Positions 22,998-36,271 of a stretch of 64,000 nucleotides of DNA are shown here, one piece after another. The translations under genes were made by a program, and so were the position numbers. Under the pieces are notes generated by a model. The model did no database searches. It worked only from the letters and a program-made list of their open reading frames with translations, and was not told where the DNA came from. Position 1 is the stretch's first letter. Each line of letters opens with the position of its first letter. Location: contig JAVUNC010000006.1 in NCBI GenBank assembly GCA_032173965.1, forward strand, positions 34,877,870 to 34,941,869. The letters are read 5' to 3'. This DNA comes from Sitta carolinensis (lineage: Eukaryota > Chordata > Aves > Passeriformes > Sittidae).

Positions 22998-25900
22998 CTC
23001 AGTTACTCTTGTGAACACAGGTTTACTTAAGAAAATGCCCTATGTGGCTACCTCTGGTTAAGTTTCACTTAGCAAGCATCTAGGGAAAAATGGGGTCCAT
23101 CCTTATATGCATTTTTAAGCTAATAAAGCTCTTTATCTTTAAGTAATTTGCTTTTATCTTTTGATATGTAGTCTGGTATTTTTAATCAGTACAAGTCTGG
23201 TAAAGATCTTCTAGTTAAAGAAGATACTGATGAAAATTAATTTTTATGAGATATGTAAGAATCTTGCTGGTTTTGTGATACTTCTAGTTTGTCAGTTTTT
23301 AAATAGTTTAGAAACAATGAGATTTTGCTTGCTTCAGTAGTAACAACTGGCTTGTTATGATTCAGTTGTTAAATTTTGGTCTCAAGGAAAGAGCTGTTTA
23401 GCTTCCTAACATCTCTCATTCAATCTAATTCCCAGTTAAAGTCCCTTCCCCAACCCTTCCTCAGCTGCTCCAGTGTCTCAGAGCTGGCTTAAAGCAGGCT
23501 ACCCTCTCAGCTCCAGAGATGAGAAATTGTTATGGGATGGTCTGGGGAAGAGAGGAATTGCCAAATTTGATTGTCTGTCAGTGCTTTGCTGACAAGCAGC
23601 AGAGGAATGCAGGTCGTTGGTTTGGGTGTAGTTAGGAGTCACTGTCCCTAACACTTGAACTCTGACATCCTTAAAGGTAAAGTGGACCTCGAATATGTGC
23701 TTGCATGATTTTTCAGTCTTATAGCTTAGTTTATTGGACTTAATTCTTGTAAGTCTTTTCTCTGGCTTATAAGAATTCAGGCACAGTAGTAATATCATAT
23801 GCTTTCTTTGATGGTGTGGGCAAAGGCGGATATTCTGGAGGACCAGGCGTGTTGCTGTTGGAGAGTGGCCCTGTGGATGGTTTCAGCAGTCTGGCTGCCC
23901 TAGGAGTAACTGGCCTTGTAGACTGGGGCAAGAAACCCCCACGTTCTCAGGTGTGCTGTTTTTAGTAAGAGCTTCCTGAGATATTTTCGCTTAGGGCAAA
24001 ATCAGCATCCAGGACTGAAGCTCACAGCAGTTCTTACCTTGAATTACACAAGAGAGCATAGAATACTTTGGCTCTGCCATGCTATGGTATCCATGATTCC
24101 TCTTAGACTGCAGCCTTTATATCTCAGTGATCAGGTGGCCAGAGCTGCTGAGTTCTTTGGTAGTTGGGATAGGGCACACGCACGCACTCATGGTCACTGC
24201 TGTGTCTGGCCATTTGTTGCAATGGCAATAAAACAGTGGTTATTCTTTCTGGAGAGGAAGCACATTTGTAAAAATCTTGATGCTAACAGTTTATCTATGT
24301 GGTGGCAACAAAACTGGCTTTTAAAGAGTCCTAAATTTCTTGTAGCTGTAAGTGGTGTCAAACCCATCAGTGATAGAGTCAGATAAGCAACAGGGGAGGG
24401 AAAGAAAGGGAGTGACCTTCCTGTTTTGGCATACAACTTTTTAACCTTCTAAATTTTTTGTGGGTCGTTGTTGGCCCTTCTTAGCCTGAAACATTACTTG
24501 TTTTTTTTGTCTGTTCTCCCACCAATTTGGACTTCTGACTTCAGAAAAGCTGCTTTTGATTTTCTCTTGAGTATCAACAACAGAATTGGGACTGAAAGCT
24601 GTGAAAAGCAGCTGTCGTGGCCATAAGTGATGCCTCTGGATCCTGCTTAGTTATCCATAATAATAATTTTGGACACAGTATGTGTTAGTTAATTTTGTTA
24701 ATTTATTTCTCTTTAGTTCTTCACATTTCATTTGTGCTCCTATGGAAAAATTGTCCTGGGAACTAGTGTAGGAATTTGTGGGAGGACTCATTCTAAGGAT
24801 CTTAAATGTGAGTGGGTTTTTCCTTTTGCAGTAGAAAAGAAACTAAATTGCTGCCCTTAACCAGTGACTTAAGATACCAAAACACTATCTATGGCATGCT
24901 GAATTGCTGTATTTCATTGCAGCAGTGAAGAGTAGCAATTTACCACTAGCTGAGGGCTCTCAGGATTTTGAAGCACCAGTGTAACTTGCTGAAAGATGAC
25001 TGTTGGTAAGCAGAGGGTTGAACAGGCTTCTGTACAGGGAAATCTCAATGGCATGGAGAATCATCTGTGGCAGTACATGCAGCAGAAACTTATTGATGGA
25101 GTTTAGCATAAGAGAATCTAGTTGAATGGTGAATTCACACTTATTCAAGCTTTGAGCAGAAAATTAGCATGTGCTCCAGAGCTATGTTTATGAGATCCCA
25201 CAGCTGCCTACTTGTGGGAAGGTACTCACTGACATGAAGCAACTATTATGAATGTATTTCTGAGTTCAAAAAAAGTGTCTACAGTGCAACTTGGAGGGAC
25301 TGTGGGGGTTTAATGCAAGACTAGGGTTAGTTGCTGGCATACCTTATCTCAAGCTTTTGTTTACATACTTCTGTCTCTTTTCCTCACCCTGTAGTGGGGA
25401 GAGTGGGAACACACATCTTGTAGGTTCTGCATGCTTCAGTAAAAATAAGGAAATCATTCATGAAATGTTTTAGTTTTACATTAGCAGGAGGGATGTTAAA
25501 CACCACTGTTAAGGATTAGTGGTTCAAAATGTAAAAAAGGTAGCACTTTTGCAATTAGATCTCTTTAAATAGCTGAGAAGAACTAAATAGACCTTGCAAT
25601 GACAAGATCTTCATCTTTCGGAGTAAAGTCCTTGCCGTGCAGGAAAAGCTGTAGTTGAAGGATTCTCCTCAACACCACTGCTTTGCAGTGCCTGGTTGCA
25701 TGCAGCCTTCTCAAGCCTCAGAAAAAGACAGAATCACTGCACTTCCTGAGGTCATCACTGCTGCTGGGAGCTCCTTGGAGGCTTTTGGAGAGAATGTTTG
25801 ACAGGTTTAAGCCTGCTGCTGGTATATATGGAGCTACAATTACACTTCGGCTTTGGGGAGAATACTGTGGGTCAAAAGATATTCAATTCTGCGGGAATTC

Positions 25901-26010
25901 CCTTCAGATATAATATTTATAAATAAATTTAACTGGAAATAATGATATGATTCTTACATAATTTCAACCTTCTTGAAGTACTTGAGGACTAAGGAGCTGC
26001 ATATTAATAG

Positions 26011-26196
26011 AATCATAGAATCATGGAACATTCTGATTTAAAAGGGATCATTTGGTCCAGCTTCTGGCCCTGCATGGGACTCCCCAAGAATCACACTATG
26101 TGCTTGAGTGTATTGTCCAGACACTCTTGAACTCTTCAGGCTGGTGCTGTGACCAGTGCCCAGCCACCCTCTGGGTGAAAAAACTTTTTCTGATGT
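26011..26196 (-). mobile_element. CR1 LINE, short 3' fragment, antisense
   Basis: The plus strand begins AATCATAGAATCATGGAAC, the reverse complement of the CR1 3' terminus. It continues with CTGCATGGGACTCCCC and GAATCACACTATGTGCTTG, blocks I know from CR1 3' regions. About 185 bp remain, with diverged copies of the CACCCTCTGGGTGAA block at the far end. It is truncated and non-coding. Confidence 0.85.
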
Positions 26197-26576
26197 AATG
26201 GCGTAAGTAGTTTGCTGGCTTTCCTGCTTAGCTGAAGTAGAGAAGGAATGCATGGTGTGCATGGAAGGTGCAGGTTTTCAATCTTCGGTTAGGGGAGGTG
26301 GGAAGTTGGAGAGTCAGGATGTGGCTGAGAATTAGACAAATGTTGGCATTTGTACTGTTGCATGGTTTGCTTTGAAGCAGTAGGATGAACTTGTCTAAAA
26401 TGGTTTTTCCTGTTTTGGCCATTAATGTAATGCATTTATTTTTATGTAATTGCTCATTATAGTAATTTATTTGTGTTTTTTCTCTCCCACCCTTCTATAC
26501 AAATGAAGGTTTTTCCCTTCACTGCTCAGGGTTAAATATACGGACCTTGTTTTTGTAAAAGAGTGTAGGTTTGGTT

Positions 26577-26624
26577 TATATCGATATGTATATATATGAC
26601 ATATCAATTTTATATTGATATGTA
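26577..26624. repeat. AT-rich hairpin-forming tract
   Basis: ACATATCAAT (26,599-26,608) and ATTGATATGT (26,614-26,623) form a perfect 10-bp inverted repeat with a 5-bp loop. A further GATATGT (26,583-26,589) offers an alternative left-hand pairing. It lies in a TATATA-rich setting and may be only low-complexity sequence. Confidence 0.5.
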
Positions 26625-26786
26625 ATACTTTCTAGGCATCTGGCTGCATGGCAGAAAAAGAGGAAAGAAGCTATCATAGGGACAAATTCCACAGAAGAGT
26701 CAGTCCAGTGCTGGCTTCTAGCTCTCGAGGCAAATGCAGTTTTACTTTTCATGATGTATCCCTTTTCTGCTTAAATTCTTTCTTTC

Positions 26787-26804
26787 TTTTTTTTTTTTTT
26801 TTTT
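26787..26804. repeat. Poly-T run of 18
   Basis: A homopolymer of 18 T following TTCTTTCTTTC. Confidence 0.9.
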
Positions 26805-27003
26805 AAATTTGTCTCTATATATGTGTGGGTATATAAATACTTTTCATATATAAAAAAGCGTTACAGAGTCACACTGTTTTTTAGATCATCCAAACACTTT
26901 AAAGGTAAAATGGGAGCAAAAATTGGGTTGTCAGAGCTTTCTGTCTGCTTGTGTCTGTGCCAGAAAAACAAGATGTTGTCATAGTCATAGTGGTACGTCT
27001 TAA

Positions 27004-27131
27004 ATCACGGAATCACAGAATATTCGGTGTTGGAAGGGATGCACAAGTACCTTGAAGCCCAGCTCTTAAGTGAATGGCCCAGACAGGCATTATTAGTACC
27101 GTGTTTTAACTACCTGAGCTAATCTCTGCAG
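27004..27131 (-). mobile_element. tRNA-derived SINE with CR1-like tail, partial
   Basis: Read on the minus strand, the copy starts with a tRNA-like head containing TAGCTCAGGTAG, a pol III A-box (27,111-27,122). It continues through GGTACTAATAATGCC and GGGCCATTCACTTAAGAG, then CCTTCCAACACCGAATATTCTGTGATTCCGTG, a CR1-type 3' tail. This head-and-tail structure matches the tRNA-Ile-derived SINE I know from zebra finch and other songbirds (TguSINE1). Compared with my memory of that family, about 20 bases covering the pol III B-box are missing, so it should be transcriptionally dead. The family name is from memory. Confidence 0.7.
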
Positions 27132-27714
27132 AGTTTCCTTGGGAAAGGTGTGTTGCCACAACTGTTTACCAGTTAGTCTAAACAGATTACTAAATTAAGA
27201 GTCTTAACTAACCTGAACCATCTCTCTTATTTTTTCCAAAAACAAAACAGCATTTAAAATTTAATAAAACACCTCCACTTTGTCTAATTTTTTGTTGTTT
27301 CAGGTTTTGCTAAAACACCTGTAATATTTCACTTCCTCTTGGGCAGTGCTGCATTTGTTCAGAGGGATAAAGTTCCTTGTTCTTGGCTTAACAAATCTGC
27401 TTTGATGTGTCATTTGCTGTTAGGTTTTAGAGCTAACTAATTTTGAATTTGGGAAAGGAGAAATGTAATTATGAACCTTTCAATTAAGAGAAAAGGTTTT
27501 CAGTCATTCTTGTTTGAAAAAAAAAATCCAGTTTTCATTTAGAAAGCTTTGATTTTAATTTGTAGCAATGAAATTGTAGGAAAGGTTTTGCTTTTTCATC
27601 CTTTTCTTCTGTGACTAGGAAAATGTCTTCCACTAGCTAAAGTACTTGCATTATTTTAGTTTCAAAGTAAATATGCATATGATCTAACCATTTTTGCTAT
27701 TAACCTTCTGCTCT

Positions 27715-27960
27715 TTCACCAGCACTCAAGTTACATTCACCCTCCAGTAGCATCGAGTATGCCGAAAATGCGTTTGGCTGGCTTGGGCTGATGGGACAAG
27801 AGAGTCTGTGTCTTAATTATGGTAGAGTTATCCACTTGAGAGCCACGTCATTTTATATTTATTCCCCTTGCTATTTATAAAACAGGGTTTGCAAATCTGT
27901 TGGATTGTCACTTTGAAGCTTTAATTTAGACACAGATTTAAAAGGGGAAGAATTTGCTTC
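27715..27960. promoter_or_regulatory. Candidate intronic regulatory block (MEF2-like site)
   Basis: A repeat-free stretch with CTATTTATAA (27,871-27,880), which fits the MEF2 consensus YTAWWWWTAR, near a CACGTCAT CRE-like motif (about 27,844-27,851). A near-match CTATTTATAT is at 28,243-28,252. It is only motif evidence. Confidence 0.2.
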
Positions 27961-30900
27961 ATCAGTGAACTTGCCTTTTTTTGGTTTTGACTATCTGTTG
28001 ATTCCTCTTGTTTGGCATCAGGTGAAAAATCAAAACAGTTCTAGAGTGATTTAAACAGCTTTTCAGTCCATACCATGTGTAGCTTTGGACTTTTTGCACT
28101 GTGTACCAAGACATGCTTTTGTTTGGAAAGGAAGGTAATTTTGCCATTTCTCAAATTTTCTGTGTGTTGCATGGCTTTTAAGTTAGACCAAGTAATGTTA
28201 TCATCTAAGGGTGTGTTTGTGTGATATGAATGGTGTGGGAGGCTATTTATATAGAGATTTGTATCTTAAAAGTTATTAAATTTGCTTAAAATCACATTGT
28301 CATTTAAAACAGTGAAGGGAGGAGCTGTATGTCTTATTTTAAAGTTCTTATTTAAGAACTTTTACAAGCTGATTTACAGAAGCAAAGACGGCTGGAAAGG
28401 TTTTTTATTTGCCCCTCTTTTCCCCCCCCCATGATTTTACACCATCTCATGACTTTCTAATAGAAACATGTAGAATACCAACATGCTAAAAATGCTATGA
28501 ATCAGCAACATTAAAGCCAGATTCTGGAGGTTGCACTAGAGCTATAATCTGTCAAGTTTCTTTCAAACTCTTCTGTTAGTGGTGTATTTAGTATTGCCTG
28601 AGAGTCTTTTGCAAGAAAAGCACAGGAATTACAGAAGTCCTTCACCGTTCACTGCAGATGTCAGCATTTGTGGTCATTAGGTCCAACTATGAAGGGAGAA
28701 GGACCCTTTGGAGCAGCCAGCCCTTTTTATGGGCTGGTGCTTTGGAGCTGGTGTAACTGGCTTGCTCTTGCAGGGGTAAGCAGTTGTGAATTTTTACACC
28801 ACCAGTGTCCTCAAAGACTGCTTACTGGTTTCTGGTTTTCAGCAGGGTTTGGTACATTATGCAACTCTGTAAGGTGAGATGACTGCTGTTTAAGTGTTTC
28901 AGTATTGGTAGGATGAATGGAATCAATATAAGGCATCCATTTCTTTTCGTTTAATCTTTGGTTAGGGCCTTCAGCAGTTTGGACTTCATTTTCTAGCTAT
29001 GCATTTTTCTCTGTAGGGGTGTTTGTAGATTAATTTTGGTTGCTTTTCACCTTCAGCTATTCAATTCAAATTGCTCTTTTTGTGGGTTCCCCTTCCCTCC
29101 ACCCCCCAACACACACACACCTTAGTTCTGTTTTTTTCCCTAACTGCATCATCTCTAAATGTAACTGATCATAAGTGTCTGTCTGAGGAATGCAGGGACG
29201 AGTGCTTTCAGTCATCATTGCACTGTACTGAAATCGCACTTGCATTTTGAAAAAGAAGAAAAGTTGCAGCCTTTTTTTGAAGCAGGATTTTCATTTGTAA
29301 ACCATAAGCTATTTTTGGCGTGTCAGATATGAAGGCTTCCTGTGTGAAACTGATCAAGAAAAAGATCACAGGAGACCTGGAGCAGTGACTCAGGTCACAG
29401 CAGGCCTGGTTGCATGACACCTGCGTCATCAAAATAGCCTTGTTTTGGCATCCCTAAATGAGATTTTCTTTTCCTTTAGATGGTAGATCTGTTCAAAGGC
29501 ATATTTGATCATGAATAATTTGGAGGAAAACAACTTTAAACTTTTTGAGAATATCATACGTTTTCTCTTCCTTGTTACTTCTGAACTCCTCACATCATTA
29601 TCTGATGTTGGGCAAGTTTTCAATTTTCGTCACTGGAGTCTGCTCAGAAATTGTTTCTCCCTGTTTCCTTCCACTCCAGGCATGTTAAGTCAGATAAATT
29701 CATACACTGATTTTTAATCACTGATCACTTATCACTCTTGTACAATATTGATCAGAAGCCTTTTTTTATGCAATGATCAGAATGAGTAATAGCTTCCTAG
29801 TAAACACTGAGGAGTGGGAGGGTGAAGATGATGACTTAACCCCATACACAAGTTGACACAGCTTTTTCAGAAGTTTCTAGACTCCATCCAGTTTTTTTCC
29901 CCCTCCCCTACTCCAAACTCTCTTTCTTTTCTTGTTCTGTTCAAGCCAAGCATCATTCTTCTTTCTGTAGATGGCGTGTCTTTCAGCAAGTGTCCCAGTC
30001 CTCTTCTCAAGGCTTCTGGTGATGCTGAGGTTGTCCAGCATCTTATTTTCTTGAGGAGCCTGTCATTTCTTCTTTCAGTACGCTACAAACACACACAGGC
30101 TTCCTATTTCATGGGGGCATCCCGTGAACATAGTGCTGAAAATGAAAAATGACTGCTTGTGAGATAATTCACTTAGAAAGAAGCCAGGGAAAACCCAAAT
30201 AGGCAGGGCTGTGGTGTGTAGGTTGAAAACTGTTTTTTACCCCTCCTTCCTCCCACTCTTTCCTTACCAGTTAAAAGACTTGGTCTGTGCCTGAACTTGC
30301 TATTCTGAATAACCTCTTATCTGCACACAGAGACGGATGCTCACATCCTGTTAAGCTACCAGCTTAGAGCGCCCTAAAGAGGGACATTTCTATTTCTGCT
30401 GGGTCTGTTTCAGTGAGTTTGCAGGCTTGCTCTCTGCTGCTGCCTTTCTCATATGCCTTTTGGTTCTCTCCTGTGAATTTGAGGAAACTCACTTTTTCTT
30501 TACTGTTTCTATGAGATAGCAAAATCATTGTGGGATTTGGAATGGCATCTGGAAAAATGAGGTAGACTTTCAAACAGAAGAATAATTTATATTGAGTCAG
30601 GATTTGGTTAAGGACTTAGACTTTGATTAATGCTCTGCTAATGTAGAACTAGTCTGCCCAGGAAATAACATGAATAAACTTGTGTATTCTGCTCTTGCCA
30701 AGATGTAGGTTTTGATTAGGGACTTGCTAGCTTCCTTGGAAAATTGTAGATTTAAATATTCCTTTTTTGCACACCAGTGAGTTCAGATATTATTTCTCTA
30801 ATGTAATCACTTTGCTGTGTTGCCCAATAAGCTATCTGCACAATTTCAAATCGTTTTTTTCTGATGGAGGTGCTTAGGGAAGCTGATTATCCACTCTAAA

Positions 30901-33900
30901 ATACACTTGATTCAGTGGCTCGTGCTGCAGAAGTTTCCTGTGACAAGCTTTGTTGTTTCTCCCACTTTAAGTATTTTACCAGTTGCAACCTGTGTAGCCG
31001 TGCTTGCAAAATGCAGTCACCTAAAAACCCAAGACAAAAAAAAATCCTGTAGTTATCAAGTCTATTTTTGAGATGGCTCTGTGGAGATAAATATTAAAGG
31101 GAGTCTTCTTATCGTTTTAATGAAGCTTAATTCAAATGTGAATTAAACTTTGAAAACTAGGCAAGTTCAGCTTCTTGCTCTTTTTACAAGCCTTTGCTTC
31201 TGCAGCAGACTTAAAGAAAAAGTGGAAAAAAATATGTCTGAATTAATGGCTCCCATGATGAAAAGTTCCTGCATTGTTCTTTTTAACTTACTTCACTTTG
31301 TGGCTGATTTGTATGAGACCTAACAATGTATCTCTCTTACACCCCCTGCCACTGCATGCTTCTGCTTGAAGATGCTTCTCACCTGTTTCTTCCTCTCCAA
31401 CTTCACGGTAGGCTGCTCTTCTCTTGGGGCTGGGTGCAGGTTCTCCAGCTGTGGCACAGTGGGGGCTGGTGCCCTGCACTTTCAGGGAGGGTGAGGGGAA
31501 AGATGCTTGCTGCCGGGGTGAAAATGCTGTGTTTAAACCTGCATGTTAATGTGTCACAGCGTCTCCTGTTTGGCTGTCTCCAGCCATCCATGGGGCTGGA
31601 GCTGATGTGGGAAGAAGCTCTGAGCACTCCCACACTTGTGCCAGAGGAGACCAAAGGCACAGCTAGGACTGGGAGAGCATGCTTGTAGTGACATGGCAGT
31701 CAGTGGGGACAGATAGGTGGCTTAGCAGCTCGCTTCCTGTCTCTGCTTGCATATATAATTTCCTTTGTATGTTGAGACTGGAGCCCCCCTGTGTTGGAAG
31801 GCTCTGGTGCCACTGAAGTGTATTTTTGACTCTCCCGGGAAGGGCATTACAGCCAGCCCTCGAGAAGGTGCAGGAAGAGGTTATTGCCATAGGCAATAGT
31901 GCTCTGACTCTGCAGATGGTCCCAGTGAGGGCTTGCTGCTCTCTGGCCGTGTGTAGGTTTCAATGGTGTGCCTCTCATGTGAGATTGTTTGCTCAGTTTG
32001 TGTTACAGTAAAAATGAGATGCCAAATCCCACTAGGTGAGGAAAGCCCTCTCCCACAGGCACTGCAGTTCGAGTCCCACCAGGGTGCCCAGTGTCTAAGA
32101 GGGAGTGGGCATACTGTAGCCGACGGGTTTTGACTTCCCCACAGGAGGCTATTTTGCTCCTAGAGCTAAACTGGTCTCTCCCTGTTTTGTCTTCATTGGA
32201 GAGCCATTGATCTTACTGCTTAATTTGAGAGGCATTTCTCCAGAGGCTTGTAGTGTTTGGGTGGAAGGAGGATTTGTGTAGGCTGATTGCAAAAATACCA
32301 GGTCATGGTGAAGTCCCAGATTTTTTTGAGTCCATGAGGTTTCAGCTTATGACACTTGAGCTTTTGAGGCTCCTGAAGCCAGGCTCTGCCCTGACGAGTT
32401 TGTGCTGATTTGGGCTGTGTGAACTTCGTGATGAAAACTTCACTGCAGTCATGAATTGCTTCATTTTGGAGGATGTTTGCAGCATGGGGAGGTGTTTTGT
32501 TTTCCTCTCTGGGATTTCATTCAGCCATGAGAAAGAGGAGGAGGAAAGAGGAAGATACTAAAAAATAAGTATCTCTGAACATAGCGTAGCAATGGGACAC
32601 AAGCAGAGTAGAATGTGTATGTAAGTAGCCGAAGTAATGTGTGTGTTGGTGGATGTGGGTAGCACTGAGGTCTCTGTTGCAGGAGGATGGTTATTCTTCA
32701 GCGTGTGCCTGCTGGAGGTGAAGGGATCTGTTAAAGCTGCTGAGTGCAACTTGGGATGGAGCACAGCTTTGTTTCTGTAAAGAGCCCAGGAACACTTGGA
32801 AACCCCACATCCAGGGGACCTCTCAAACCATTTATCAAAGTGCCTGTTTTTTCTCCTCAATACATCGTGCTAACCAATATTAAATACTAAGCAAGGAAAA
32901 ACCATACATTAAATAAACAGTTATGAGGGAATTGGTGCAAATCCATTAGCTTTTGTCAAGACTTCTTTATTTCTATTTTTAATTCTTATGGATAATGGAT
33001 TTAGTATAACCTACTCCCTCTTAAACATTTCTGCTAGCTCTTAACCCCTTTCCCTGGAAATTCACTCACTGGCTTTTTTTGTCATTAATACAGCTGTAGG
33101 CAAAAAGTGACCTGTAAACCTTGAGCACAGATATAAGTGTTGAATAATTTTTTTAATATCTGTTCTGTGAAGGGTTGTGTTTTAAAATTGTCCCTGGGTT
33201 TTCATATATGATGTAACAATACATTTGTAAGAAAATGTATGTCTTTTCCAATTATAGATAATGTAGATAATATGAAGGGCATGGATAATCAGTGGGTATT
33301 TAAATGAGTGCACCTCTGATATGAAATTAGCGCACCCCACAAAATGGACTGTTGGTCTGGAGTCTGGGGTTTTTTTTTCCTTTCTGCCATGGATTTTACA
33401 GGTGATCTTGAGGACTTCTGGCTTTTATTCTTTTGTTTCTGCATCTTCTCAATTTTCTTTTCAATATTGTAGGGATAATTACACTTTCCATGTATACGCA
33501 GAAATACTACAGGCTGAAACAGCATTATTAATGCTACTTGCTGCCTAATCTCCCTCAAGTATGCCTGTGATGGCCCATCATGATGACAAGCTTATCTCCT
33601 GGGCTCTCCTGCTTTCCCACCCCAGTCTCCCTGCATCTGTTTGATTTCGCACTTTGTTCCTCCCTCGCAGTGTCTCAGCCTGTCTTCTTCAGCGCCCGTA
33701 CTTTGCCTAGCCTGGGGAGACTTTGGGCAATGTCTGGGGTTGCTAGGTACTGGCATGAAACAACATCAACTTTATATGGAAGGCAGGCATTGTTCAAGGG
33801 TGGTTAATGACACTGCTTTCTTCAGCTGCTTGCAGGGTTTTTGTGTGGCAGCCTAATGGCTTTATAGGGTGGTTCGAATATAAACTCAACAAGGTGATAT

Positions 33901-35828
33901 CTAACAAGTTAAATATGACTCTTGGAGTTGGGTGATGTAATGCAACACCTCCTGAGCCTGGTGGAGGAATTGGTTTATGATGAGAGCAGTGGGAAACTAA
34001 TGTGGCGTAGGAGATTGCTGCTGGCCGTTAGCAGTCATTTTGTATGAGCTTACCTGTGCTAATGGGCACGTGCTGGGGGAGCAGCGCACCAGCTGTGCCC
34101 ATGGGCACTGGGTCACCATGACTGAAATAATGGTAGAAAATCATTCCAGACCTGGTGTTGAAGTGAGTGCCCCTTGCAGGATCAGGAACCTGGACTCTGG
34201 AGACATGCTTTTAGTTGGCACTCTTGGCTGCAGCTTAGACTTGCTGGGAGTCTAGGTTATGCACTGGAAGGCATTCCTAACTTCTCTGTACACAGGGAGA
34301 AGTGCTGACGTAAAAAAAAATTGCTTAAAAGCCTATGAATGCCTTCATTAGTGTAAAACCCAAATGCAGTCAGTCCCGTGCCCACTGTTTCATCTGTGGC
34401 AGATGGACAAGGCCATAGGATTTGTGTCTGTGACACTCCTAATGGGGCTCTCTCTGCAAGTGTGGGAGGTGGGTGGGCAGCCTCAGAAAGCACTGCTGCG
34501 AAGGGCAGGGCCTTTCACTCTGATAGCACATAAAAGCCCAGAGAAAATATCAGAAGAAAACTTCTGATATGTCTTGTGCTAGTGAGACTTGAACTCCTTT
34601 AATATTAGAAGACCACTGGACAGTGTGTGTTTTGGTAGCACTTTCTTGTGTTGCAGGGCATTTTGCTGCATCTTGCCTCTGAAATAGGTTGAGGTTTTTT
34701 GACTGTGGAATACCACCTTTTCTCAACTTTTACTTCTCAGTGCTGACCTAGCCTCTTTATTATTGTATCATTGTTTATTTGTATGCTTGGCTTCCCTTTT
34801 GTTTTATTTCATTTCGAGAGAAAGTAGTCCGTTTCTTCTCTAACCGTTCTTCTGTTCTTAGGGAAGTAATATACCCACTCAGCCTCTCCAGTCAGAAAGA
34901 CAGTGCCCATTTTGTGACTGGAAGAACAGAGAGATGTGGAGGTGGTTCATGTGGCTGCACCACCTGGAGAAGAACCAGGCCACTTTATTAAAGTCAGATC
35001 AGGGGAATAAAAGGTTAATGGTTGGTTTGGTGTCTGGGGTAGCTCACTAAGCAAGTGAGCTAGAATACTAAGAGATGAGTGAAAACAAAGACTTGGACTT
35101 GCGTGATTTGACGTAATGGGTGTTTTTACTTGGAGCAAAATAAGATTAAAAAAGCCCCAATCTTTTGTTTTCTTGGGAAATGCTGATGATTCTGTGATGC
35201 AACTGGCTTACTTGGGTTGAACACTGTACTCAAGCAAGCTTTCAAATCAAAATTTCTTTTCATGCATTAGATGAGCATATGTTTATGGTCATGTAATTGT
35301 GTTTTAGCTAGTCTCTTCTCGTCACATGTCTTCACCTTTGTGCTTGAGCTGAGCTGTGACTGCTGCTTTACTGAAAATAGGTTGAACACATGAAGAAGCA
35401 TTTGTGAGGGCTTTGTTATGCTGCATGCAGATACTACTTTAGATTTACTTCAGCTTGGTGTCAAGCTGTCGCATAACATTGCCAAACTTTCCTTGGAAGA
35501 GCAGGGGAAATTTCTAGTTCTCGTAAGTTTGTAGGTTGGGGGATTTTTATGAAAATTGAAGTCTTAGTAAGCAGGTGTCACTGTCATTAAAATGCAGTGG
35601 TCTATAATGCAATTCTTTAAAGCTGGACATAGAGAATTTCACTGGTCAGTGCTAGAAATGTTAAAAGAGAATGAAGAAAATATGCCCTTGAACTGCATGA
35701 ATAGTTATTTGTAATTTTTATGTAAGATTGCAGTGAATCTGAGGAATGTGTTTTGTAATAATAGGAATCACTGGCAGTGGCTTTGTTTTTCTTTCTTTTA
35801 GAATTCCTTAGCTGTTGTACTTCTTAAT

Positions 35829-35886
35829 TAAAAAAAACAGCAAAAAACCCAAAACCAAACCAAACAAAGAATAACCCAGAAAAAAC
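35829..35886. repeat. A-rich low-complexity tract
   Basis: A degenerate A-rich run with AAACC and AAAAACCC units. The same type of tract appears in reverse (T/G-rich) at 42,259-42,316 and 52,871-52,970. Confidence 0.7.
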
Positions 35887-36271
35887 CTAGCTGACCTCAG
35901 ATGACTCAATGCTTTGTTTGTGCGTTTTTGCAAATATGTTCAATTATTTAAAAAAACAAGTAACTAGAGAACCCACCAAACTGATATGCAAGGTATAGGG
36001 AAGCTGTTAGAGAGGATAAAGTTTTAGTATTGTCTGTGACCACCCATAAAAAACAGCTTAAAATCAGAGAATCTGTGTAGGAGAGCAGAGCAGGCAACAT
36101 TATGACTTTCTTGATAACTTGAAATACCAATGAGTACTGATAAGCAATAGAGTTTTAAACAGATCATCAGACCAACTTTGGCATCTAATCTTAAATCTAC
36201 CTGAGCACTTGCCAGGCAAATAGTTTAAAATTTGTTATGTAATGTACTTTACAAGTTTTGATACTAGTATG

